DNA of 8,327 nt from a bacterium (GTDB taxonomy: Bacteria; Vulcanimicrobiota; Xenobia; Xenobiales; Xenobiaceae): positions 1 to 8,327 of the forward strand of contig JALHDH010000129.1 of assembly GCA_022839105.1 (NCBI GenBank), given 5' to 3'. The notes under the pieces are model-generated. The model saw nothing but the letters and a program-made list of their open reading frames with translations. It made no database searches and had not been told where the DNA came from. Shown here one piece after another: positions 1-5,418 of the stretch. How positions within the stretch are numbered: the first letter of the stretch is position 1; each line of letters starts with the position of its first letter. The translations under genes were made by a program, and so were the position numbers.

Positions 1-40
1 TCCGCTCGTCAGGGGTGAATTGCCGTATCTGTCGGCTCAT
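1..40 (-). CDS. Start of a minus-strand gene, possibly an IS3-type transposase OrfA (partial)
   Basis: Only the first 13 codons are in the window, reading MSRQIRQFTPDER before running off base 1. The ATG (complement of 38-40) is preceded by GGGAGGA at ideal spacing (complement of about 48-54), so the start is well supported even though the protein is almost entirely missing. A basic start followed by F-(S/T)-P-(D/E) is typical of the small OrfA helix-turn-helix protein of IS3-family transposases. This is inference from a few residues; another DNA-binding protein would also fit. The leader of about 70-90 nt and the sequence at 78-132 are in keeping with an insertion-sequence end. Confidence 0.5.
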   Translation of the reverse strand, partial: MSRQIRQFTPDER

Positions 41-132
41 GGACCATCCTCCCTGGAGGGCCGCAGCGCCGGGCTCGGTGTCCGGCGTTAAGCGGCCTGC
101 TCTGGATGGTCATCGTAAGATAACGGCAGCTA
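41..132 (-). mobile_element. Putative insertion-sequence terminus upstream of the partial transposase-like gene
   Basis: Read on the minus strand, this stretch begins with the AT-rich repeat TGCCGTTATCTTACGATG. TGACC starts at base 112, and CTTAACGCCGGACACC follows further in (complement of about 78-93). A TGA-type end with an internal GGACAC, followed by a Shine-Dalgarno and the OrfA start, is the usual layout of an IS3-family left end. The exact boundary is uncertain: it could be base 112 (a CA on the plus strand) or about 128-132 if the repeat itself is the terminal inverted repeat. The other end and any target duplication lie outside the window. Function is inferred from layout only. Confidence 0.3.
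111..132 (+). repeat. Copy 1 of a 22-bp direct repeat
   Basis: Bases 111-128 (CATCGTAAGATAACGGCA) are identical to 7827-7844. Extending to 132 gives 21 of 22 matches. The core TAAGATAA is strikingly AT-rich for this sequence. The TAA at 116-118 is an in-frame stop, and the frame starting GAT AAC GGC at 119 stays open into the helicase coding frame. It may be an insertion-sequence end or a recombination site. Confidence 0.75.
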
Positions 133-169
133 TGACGGCACCCTCCCCCACGGCGCGCATCCGGACATC

Positions 170-1393
170 GTGGCCGGAGCCTCCGACATGCCCAAACTCG
201 GGCAGAAGCTGCTCCAGGCGCTGCAGAGCTGGTCCGACGGGAACGGCTCGCGCCTGCCCCGCAAGGATGTCAACGAGCTACTGCGGGCGCTCCAGAGTTC
301 GTTCCGCCTCGTCGAGGCGCTGTCCAGCAAGCTGCAGCGCGATGAGGAGCAGCTGATCCAGCTGACCGAGCTCCAGGCGTCCGCTCTGCAGGGGCTCTAC
401 AGCAATCGCCGCGTCCTGGTAGAGGGCGTGGCCGGCTCGGGCAAGACGATCCTGGGACTGCGTCGAGCCCTCGCCTTTGCCGAAGAGGGGCAGAAGACGC
501 TCTTCCTGTGCTTCAACAGGCGCCTGGCCGAGCACCTGAACCAGCGGGTCCAGCACGAGAACCTGACCATCCGCCACTTTCACGGCCTGTGCCGCGACAT
601 CTGCATGGCCGCCCACGAGGAGTTCCCCATCCCCGGACCAGAGGCGGACCGCGAGACCCAGCAGCGCTTCTGGAAGGAGGATGCGCCGGAGCGGATGTTC
701 CTGGCGATCGACGACGTGCCGGACCGCCGCTTCGACGCCATCGTGGTGGACGAGGCCCAGGACTTCCAGGCCTCCTGGTGGGACCCGGTGGAGGCGCTCC
801 TTTCCGAGCCCGACGGTCCTCTGTACATCTTCTTCGACCGGAAGCAGAACCTGTACGGGAGCGCCCTCCAGTTCCCGCGGACCCAGGTCGTCTACAACCT
901 GAACGTCAACTGCCGCAACACGCGCAAGGTCGCCCAGTCCTGCGGGAACGTGTTGGGCACGGAGATCGCGGTCTCGCCCTTCAGCCCGGAGGGGGCGAAG
1001 CCCCAGGTCCACCGCGTGGCCGAGCCCAAGGCGGCCCGCGAGGCGTGCGGGAACATCCTGAACCACCTGCTGATGGACGAGCGGTTCGCGCCCTCGCGGA
1101 TCGCGATCCTGAGCCCCTACACGCGGGCGAAGTCCTGTCTCGGGCCGGGGCTGCCCTGGCACAAGGTCACGGAGAAGCACGAGGAGTGGCAGCAGGACGA
1201 GGGGGTGCTCTTCTCCACCATCCGCTCCTTCAAGGGACTGGAGGCGGACATCGTGATCCTCACGGACCTGACGGGGTTCAAGGAGGGCGTGTTCGAGCGG
1301 TCGGAGCTCTACGTTGCGGCGTCGAGGGCGAAGCACCGGCTGCACGTGATGACGGACTCCGATGAGATTGAGGTCGCGCTGGGGGTGAGCTGA
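170..1393 (+). CDS. Superfamily I (UvrD-like) DNA helicase, N-terminally truncated, NERD-helicase type
   Basis: A 407-residue ATP-dependent helicase core. Visible motifs are Walker A GVAGSGKT (86-93), Walker B VVDEAQD (192-198), FFDRKQNLY near 221-230, CRNTRKVAQ near 250, STIRSFKGLEAD (349-360) and YVAASRAKHRL (381-391), the last being the arginine-bearing motif VI. Relatives with this sequence style usually carry an N-terminal NERD nuclease-like domain, a proline-rich segment like the HPDIVAGASDMP seen here (158-193), then the helicase core. Here the NERD part is absent: the frame opens only at 119, right after the TAA in the repeat. The GTG at 170 has no good ribosome site; the ATG at 188 has a GGAG about 8 nt upstream and may be the start actually used. 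I read it as a 5'-truncated gene, possibly not functional. It is convergent with the toxin-antitoxin pair; the 221 bp between them show no recognisable gene. Confidence 0.8.
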   Translation: MAGASDMPKLGQKLLQALQSWSDGNGSRLPRKDVNELLRALQSSFRLVEALSSKLQRDEEQLIQLTELQASALQGLYSNRRVLVEGVAGSGKTILGLRRALAFAEEGQKTLFLCFNRRLAEHLNQRVQHENLTIRHFHGLCRDICMAAHEEFPIPGPEADRETQQRFWKEDAPERMFLAIDDVPDRRFDAIVVDEAQDFQASWWDPVEALLSEPDGPLYIFFDRKQNLYGSALQFPRTQVVYNLNVNCRNTRKVAQSCGNVLGTEIAVSPFSPEGAKPQVHRVAEPKAAREACGNILNHLLMDERFAPSRIAILSPYTRAKSCLGPGLPWHKVTEKHEEWQQDEGVLFSTIRSFKGLEADIVILTDLTGFKEGVFERSELYVAASRAKHRLHVMTDSDEIEVALGVS

Positions 1394-1614
1394 TGCCGGT
1401 TCCCTTCCTGGATCTGTGGCCGAGGTCGGGCGTCCGCGCCGCCTTTCTGACCACATTCACGCTCCACGCCTCCTGGTTCGAGGTGGCCCTCGTCCGTCGA
1501 GTTCCACCTCGGCAAGGTCCGAAGGGCCGACCAAGCTCATTCGAACAGCTCCGGCGCCTCGTGCTCCCTCTCCAGCGCGTGGACGGCAGAACTCTCTGGA
1601 CCCGGGAACCTGCC

Positions 1615-1800
1615 CTACGGCTCCTCGGGGACCTCCAGGTCCTCCGGAGCCACGATGACCGGTTCGCCATTCTCGAAGAAGACGACGGGATTGCCCAGGG
1701 CCTTGTGCCGTAGCAGCGCTTCCCGAACTCCACGGCGGACAGCGGCCTCCAGGGCGTCGCTGTCGTCCATCAATTCAGAGAATGTCTTCGGCCTGTCCAA
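1615..1800 (-). CDS. Small antitoxin-like protein paired with the zeta-type toxin
   Basis: A 61-residue acidic protein. Its core has a helical segment (DALEAAVRRGVREALLRHKALG) followed by a short beta-like tail (NPVVFFENGEPVIVAPEDL). The pattern RHKALGNP(V/I) + a short 'W/F-x-(N/D)-G-x-x-V' tail is one I associate with small proteins encoded next to zeta-like P-loop toxins. The start is TTG at 1798-1800, chosen because a perfect AGGAGGTG lies 4-5 nt upstream inside the toxin gene; the next in-frame ATG (11th codon) has no such site. It overlaps the toxin's 3' end by 26 nt, so the two are probably translationally coupled. Antitoxin function is inferred from size, position and pattern. Less likely, it is only a chaperone-like partner. 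Confidence 0.7.
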   Translation of the reverse strand: MDRPKTFSELMDDSDALEAAVRRGVREALLRHKALGNPVVFFENGEPVIVAPEDLEVPEEP

Positions 1801-2368
1801 GCCCCACCTCCTGAAGGAGTTCCCAGAGGTACTTGTTCCGGACTTCTACTACAGTATGCCCCCGGCCCCGAGCGACAGGCAAGGGCGACGAACCCGAGTT
1901 CTCGAAGACCTCCCATCGATGGGCCAGAGGCCGGTACAGAGTCAGGAAATTCTTCACGCTGCGACCGTACCGTCTCAGCAGGGCGGGCTCCGGTACTCCA
2001 TGACCTCCTGATCGGACGCGCTGGCGGACTCGCTCCAGGGAAGCCCGTGCGGAGGGAAGCCAGAAGTAGACGACGTGGACCTCGTAACCTTTGTTGATCG
2101 CGGTCTGGAGAGAGACGGCGAGGCTTCGGCCTGAGAGCGTGGACTCCACGGCGAAGTCTCGTTGCGCCGCGATGAGGTCATGCACCCGCTGAAGGACCAC
2201 CCGTCCTGCCGCGACGGCCGCGGTGTCCGGAGAGAAGCCCGACAAGCCCAGGGCCACTGTGTCCGCGTTCACGAACTCGCGAACTCCGAGGTAGTCGCGG
2301 AGAAGCGCAGGTGCCGCCGTGCTCTTGCCAGCACCGTTCGGACCTGCGATGACGAACAACCCCGGCAC
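1775..2368 (-). CDS. Zeta-toxin family P-loop protein (toxin of a TA pair)
   Basis: A 197-residue P-loop kinase-like protein. Walker A is GPNGAGKS (9-16), directly after a hydrophobic strand. FVNADTVA (32-39) carries the Asp (D36) that corresponds to the catalytic Asp of zeta/PezT toxins, and ESTLSGRS (75-82) matches the E-(S/T)-T-(L/F) element. RVRQRVRSGGHGVPEPALLRRYGRS (about 113-138) holds the conserved arginines and GGH-x-VP segment. Characterised zeta toxins phosphorylate UDP-N-acetylglucosamine and block cell-wall synthesis; whether this small branch does the same is not shown by the sequence. The start is GTG at 2368, which places the P-loop at the usual distance from the N terminus. 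The frame is open upstream but offers no start codon, and the ribosome site is weak. The gene order is toxin first, then the overlapping antitoxin-like gene. Confidence 0.85.
   Translation of the reverse strand: MPGLFVIAGPNGAGKSTAAPALLRDYLGVREFVNADTVALGLSGFSPDTAAVAAGRVVLQRVHDLIAAQRDFAVESTLSGRSLAVSLQTAINKGYEVHVVYFWLPSARASLERVRQRVRSGGHGVPEPALLRRYGRSVKNFLTLYRPLAHRWEVFENSGSSPLPVARGRGHTVVEVRNKYLWELLQEVGLGQAEDIL
1805..1812 (-). promoter_or_regulatory. Strong Shine-Dalgarno deciding the TTG start of the antitoxin
   Basis: The complement reads AGGAGGTG, a near-perfect anti-16S match, followed by GGGC and then TTG at 1800. It lies within the last codons of the toxin gene and supports initiation at the rare TTG codon. 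Confidence 0.75.
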
Positions 2369-2418
2369 GGTCTGCTCTTCGGCGAGTCGGGGGCCAGCGA
2401 CCTGCAGTCCAGGAAGGC

Positions 2419-3468
2419 GTGCGCCTCCCTCCCAGAGGGCTCGCCCGTCACCGCGACAGGACTCCCCCTCCCCGCCCCGTAGACCCGCGGACGGTGGACT
2501 CCCTCCTCGACTATGCCCGTGAGACGATGCAGGCCTGGGGCGTGCCCGGCCTGGCCGTGGGCGCCCTGCGGGACGGCAAGGTGGTCCTGGCCGAGGGGCT
2601 CGGCGTCCGCCGCGCCGACGCGCCCGACCCGGTGACGCCCGAGACGGTCTTCCGCATCGGCTCCGTCACGAAGTCGATGACCGCCACGGCCGTGGGGCTC
2701 CTGGTCGCGGAGGGGAAGTTCGGCTGGGACGACCGCGTGGTCGACCTCCTGCCGGGGTTCCACCTGCACGACCCCTACGTCTCGGCCGAGACGACGGTGC
2801 GCGACCTGCTCTGCCACCGCACGGGGGTCGAGGACGCCCCGCTCCTGTACACGGGCTCCGACCTCACCCCGGAGGGGCTGATCGGCAAGCTCCCGCACCT
2901 GCGGCAGCGGGCGAGCTTTCGCAGCGGCCTGGTCTACAACAACATGATGTACCTGGCCGTCGGCGCGCTCGTGCAATTGTACGGAGCCCGACCCTTCGGC
3001 ACGTTCCTGCGGGAGCGGCTGTTCGAGCCCCTCGGGATGACCCGGACCTCCGTGGGAGGCGACGCAGACGAGGCGGCAGGGCACGTGCGCTTCGCGGGCG
3101 ACGCCGTGGTCCTCCCCCACGGCTGCGGCGACATGGAGGTGCTGGCCCCGTCCAGCGCGGTCCGCTCCTGCCTGCGGGACCTGCTGGAGTGGAGCCGCGT
3201 GGGGCTGCAGCGCGGAAAGGTCGGGGGGCGCCAGCTCGTCCCGGCCGAGATCGTGCACGAGCTCCACTCGCTCCACGTCCCCTGCCGCCAGCCGCGCTAC
3301 ATGTTCCCCGACGCGCAGTTCCAGGGGTACGCGCTCGGGATGTTCACGGGCGACCACCGGGGGGTCAAGATCGTGCCGGCCCCGGGCCGGGTCGCGGGGG
3401 GCACGGTGGAGGTGCTCCTGGCGCCCGAGAACCGGGTGGGGGCAGGCGCTGCGTGGGCTCGGTCATGA
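2419..3468 (+). CDS. Serine beta-lactamase-like hydrolase, probably truncated at both ends and inactive
   Basis: A 349-residue member of the serine hydrolase/class C beta-lactamase-like family (penicillin-binding-protein fold). Seen: WGVPGLAVGALRDGKVV near the N terminus, the nucleophile motif SVTK (82-85, in FRIGSVTKSMTA), the YNN motif (173-175), and FEPLGMTRT. The third motif, normally HGG or KTG before a G-F turn, appears as PAPG (320-323) in the aligned position, so its His/Lys is missing. After LLAPENRVG the homology stops; eight unrelated residues follow, whereas family members continue much further. The 5' end is also doubtful: no signal peptide, no Shine-Dalgarno at the GTG at 2419, and a proline/arginine-rich leader unlike the family. 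An alternative GTG at 2494 fits the homologous start better. Its stop (3466-3468) directly abuts the stop of the convergent gene. Family assignment is firm; activity is doubtful. Confidence 0.8.
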   Translation: MRLPPRGLARHRDRTPPPRPVDPRTVDSLLDYARETMQAWGVPGLAVGALRDGKVVLAEGLGVRRADAPDPVTPETVFRIGSVTKSMTATAVGLLVAEGKFGWDDRVVDLLPGFHLHDPYVSAETTVRDLLCHRTGVEDAPLLYTGSDLTPEGLIGKLPHLRQRASFRSGLVYNNMMYLAVGALVQLYGARPFGTFLRERLFEPLGMTRTSVGGDADEAAGHVRFAGDAVVLPHGCGDMEVLAPSSAVRSCLRDLLEWSRVGLQRGKVGGRQLVPAEIVHELHSLHVPCRQPRYMFPDAQFQGYALGMFTGDHRGVKIVPAPGRVAGGTVEVLLAPENRVGAGAAWARS

Positions 3469-4578
3469 TCGGCCCGCTCCCGGGGGCCAGGCGTCGGCCA
3501 CGGTCCCGCCGGACCAGCCGCGCTGCGCGGAGCGGTCCAGCAGGGTCCGCTGCACGTCCAGGCGGTCGAGGAACTCTCCCTCGTCGGGCGCAGCCGCGGC
3601 GGCCTCGAAGAGCTTCTCGGCTTCCTCCGCGTTGCGGGCGCCCTTGAGCCAGGCGCGGATCACGCCTTCCTTCTCGGTGGGCGTGATGCTCCCGGGACCC
3701 GCGGCGGCCGTGTGGCGACGCAGCAGGTCGAAGGCCTTGGGTGCCTCCCGGCGGTTCTTCAGCGTGCCCGCGAGCTGCAGGTAGGAGTCGGTGACGGCCT
3801 GGAAGGTCTCGCTCGGGCGGCGCTGGCGCAGCACCGTCTCCAGCCCGGCCTCGGCGTCGCTGACGTACATGTCGCCCGCTTCGTACCAGGCCTGGAGGAT
3901 CCGGAGGCGCTCGGCGGGTGGCTCGGGCACGTCGGCGCCCTCCAGGCGCGTCCACAGCCGCGTGGCCGCCTCGGGATCGCGCAGGGCCGCCGCCAGGCCC
4001 ATGAAGGAGGTCCTCGCGGAGGCGCCGTCCATCCCCGCGGGCGGGTGCGCCGAGACCCGGTCCTCCAGGAAGTGGAAGGCCGCCACGCCTCGGCGCGTGT
4101 CGCTGGCGTCGACCAGGCTGGCGATCTCCGTGGCCACCTGCACCAGCGGCCGGGCGCCCGCATGCTCCCGCGCCTCGCGGTAGGCCTGAACGGTGTTGTC
4201 GGCGGCCCGGCACTCCTGGGCCAGCGCCTGCATCGCCTGGAGGCGTTCGGCCAGGGGGGCGGCGCCGGCCGGCTCGCTGGCCAGGGCCAGGAGGTCCTCG
4301 GCCTTCCCCGGGTAGGTGGCCCGCTTGAGCTCCGGAAGGGCCGCCTCCAGCAGGCGCCGATCGGCCTCGGAGGCCACGGCGCCCGCGGGTCCCGAGGCGG
4401 CTCCGGCCGCCGCGTGGGCCAGCGCCATCCGGGCCAGCCCCGGCGGCGCCTTCCGCACCTCGCCGGGAGACGAGGAGAGGCGCACGGCGTCGACCGGATC
4501 GGCGGGAACGGTCGTGGCGGCAGGCCTCGAGGGGCGGGGGGCCGGGGTGGGGGACGGGGCTCCAAGGGGCTGGATCAC
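3463..4578 (-). CDS. Alpha-helical repeat (TPR-like) protein of unknown function
   Basis: A 371-residue protein that I do not recognise. After a Pro/Ala-rich, probably disordered N terminus (about residues 4-30), the rest is a run of amphipathic helices with many Ala, Leu, Glu and Arg, such as ERLRILQAWYEAGDMY, ETFQAVTDSYLQLAGTL and EAEKLFEAAAAA. Helix pairs with Ala/Leu/Tyr spacing resemble TPR or related alpha-solenoid scaffolds, which bind other proteins. There is no signal peptide, transmembrane span or catalytic motif, so a cytoplasmic adaptor role is an inference. I chose the GTG at 4576-4578 because GAGGAG lies 7 nt upstream; the frame is open for 28 more codons to a GTG at 4662, but that segment contains the likely -10 element. 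Its TGA (3465-3463) abuts the stop of the convergent hydrolase gene. Confidence 0.7.
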   Translation of the reverse strand: MIQPLGAPSPTPAPRPSRPAATTVPADPVDAVRLSSSPGEVRKAPPGLARMALAHAAAGAASGPAGAVASEADRRLLEAALPELKRATYPGKAEDLLALASEPAGAAPLAERLQAMQALAQECRAADNTVQAYREAREHAGARPLVQVATEIASLVDASDTRRGVAAFHFLEDRVSAHPPAGMDGASARTSFMGLAAALRDPEAATRLWTRLEGADVPEPPAERLRILQAWYEAGDMYVSDAEAGLETVLRQRRPSETFQAVTDSYLQLAGTLKNRREAPKAFDLLRRHTAAAGPGSITPTEKEGVIRAWLKGARNAEEAEKLFEAAAAAPDEGEFLDRLDVQRTLLDRSAQRGWSGGTVADAWPPGAGRS

Positions 4579-4585
4579 GGGGTCA

Positions 4586-4621
4586 CTCCTCGAGCTGGGA
4601 TGGGCGCTCAGCCTGATTGTA
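4586..4621 (-). promoter_or_regulatory. -10 element and Shine-Dalgarno of the helical-repeat gene
   Basis: On the minus strand TACAAT (complement of 4616-4621) matches five of six bases of the -10 consensus and lies about 38 nt upstream of the GTG start. GAGGAG (complement of 4586-4591) is the ribosome site. No convincing -35 is seen at 17 bp. Just upstream, 4624-4636 forms a perfect inverted repeat (GCGGC, loop TCG, GCCGC) in the position of the promoter spacer, which could be an operator or chance in GC-rich DNA. Confidence 0.4.
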
Positions 4622-4785
4622 GCGCGGCTCGGCCGCTCCATCCTTGACCGGGAGGTTAACACGCCGCCCCATCGGGAGGCACCTTCCGACGAACCAGGGC
4701 ACCCTCGAACCGGGCCGAAGGACCGTCCGCACCCGTCCTCCGCACGGCGCCCGCGCCGGGAGGCACCCCGAAGGACCCAGCACCG

Positions 4786-5301
4786 ATGACCCTCGCCTTC
4801 CGCTACCTCTACACCCTCCTGACGTCACTCCTGCGCTCGAGGATGGGCGTGCTGGAGGAATCGCGGGTGACGATGCGCGTCTGGCCCTGGGAGATGGACT
4901 TCAACCTGCACCTGAACAACGGTCGCTACCTGAGCCTCATGGACCTTGGCCGGGTGGATCTCCTGGTGCGGAGCGGGATCGGCCGGGTCGTGCTTTCCCG
5001 GCGCTGGCTGCCTGTGCTGGGGGGCGCGACGATGCGCTTCCGACGGCCCCTGGGCCCACTGCAGACCTTCGAGCTGGTCACCCGCCTCGTGGGCTGGGAC
5101 GAGAAGTGGATCTACCTCGAGCAGCGCTTCGAGGCTGAGGGCAAGGCGGCCGCCCAGGGCTACGTGCAGGCCCTCTTCCTGGGACCCGGGGGCAAGGTGC
5201 CCACCCGCAAGCTGCTGGAGGCCCTCGGGCGCTCGGCCGAGGCCTCTCCCGAGCTCCCCCCAGGCGCGGAGGCGCTGCGCAACAGCGGCGCGGCGGGGTA
5301 G
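4786..5301 (+). CDS. Hotdog-fold acyl-CoA thioesterase-like protein (4HBT_2/THEM6-like)
   Basis: A 171-residue single hotdog domain. After a hydrophobic amphipathic N-terminal segment (about 4-18) comes the family signature D-x-N-x-H-L-N-N-x-x-Y: DFNLHLNNGRY at 38-48, followed by a long helix (LSLMDLGRVDLLVRSGI). Strands with RFRRPLGPLQTFELVTRLVGWDEKWIYLEQRF and AQGYVQALFLGPGGKVPT complete the fold. This branch is related to 4-hydroxybenzoyl-CoA thioesterases and presumably cleaves acyl-CoA thioesters in the cytoplasm; the substrate cannot be told. The ATG at 4786 has GAAGGA about 10 nt upstream. The 207 bp upstream are shared with the divergent helical-repeat gene and hold a TTGACC at 4644-4649 without a convincing -10. 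The length is normal and the gene looks intact. Confidence 0.85.
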   Translation: MTLAFRYLYTLLTSLLRSRMGVLEESRVTMRVWPWEMDFNLHLNNGRYLSLMDLGRVDLLVRSGIGRVVLSRRWLPVLGGATMRFRRPLGPLQTFELVTRLVGWDEKWIYLEQRFEAEGKAAAQGYVQALFLGPGGKVPTRKLLEALGRSAEASPELPPGAEALRNSGAAG

Positions 5302-5324
5302 GCCTGGCGGCCTCCGCGGGGGTC

Positions 5325-5353
5325 TTGACACAAGTAGTTGTGCGATATACACT
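5325..5353 (+). promoter_or_regulatory. Sigma70-type promoter of the ADP-ribosylglycohydrolase gene
   Basis: A consensus -35 TTGACA (5325-5330) is followed after 17 bp by TACACT (5348-5353), which matches four of six -10 bases; TATACA at 5346-5351 is an alternative at 15 bp spacing. This AT-rich stretch stands out in its GC-rich surroundings and lies 66 nt upstream of the ATG at 5419. The leader contains a small potential hairpin (GTCCG at 5361-5365, CGGAC at 5373-5377). Confidence 0.7.
5329..5342. promoter_or_regulatory. Perfect inverted repeat overlapping the -35/spacer: candidate operator
   Basis: CACAAGTAGTTGTG has perfect 5-bp arms (CACAA / TTGTG) around GTAG. It begins inside the -35 hexamer and runs into the spacer, the classic position for a repressor. 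The arms resemble half-sites of NrdR boxes, but the centre does not fit that consensus well and only one copy is seen, so the regulator is unknown. Confidence 0.5.
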
Positions 5354-5418
5354 TTCTCTGGTCCGGCCCGTGCGGACTCCCCGCCACCCAAGGCGGCCCC
5401 GGCGCCAAGGAGGTCCTG

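Noticed and set aside
278..1456. Long minus-strand open frame antisense to the helicase
   Set aside because: Its translation is biased toward Arg, Gly, Leu and Val with no motif, as expected for the antisense of a GC-rich gene; the plus-strand helicase explains the region.
1394..1614. Possible small gene and a 7-bp inverted repeat (GGTTCCC at 1398, GGGAACC at 1604)
   Set aside because: No ribosome site or protein-like frame is seen, and arms this short about 200 bp apart are expected by chance.
2269..3357. 362-codon minus-strand open frame antisense to the serine hydrolase
   Set aside because: Low-complexity His/Val/Arg/Gly composition without family features, while the plus strand carries hydrolase motifs. 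It also overlaps the toxin start.
3712..4647. Plus-strand open frames across the helical-repeat gene
   Set aside because: Composition is Gly/Arg-rich shadow coding; the minus frame has a good ribosome site and helical pattern.
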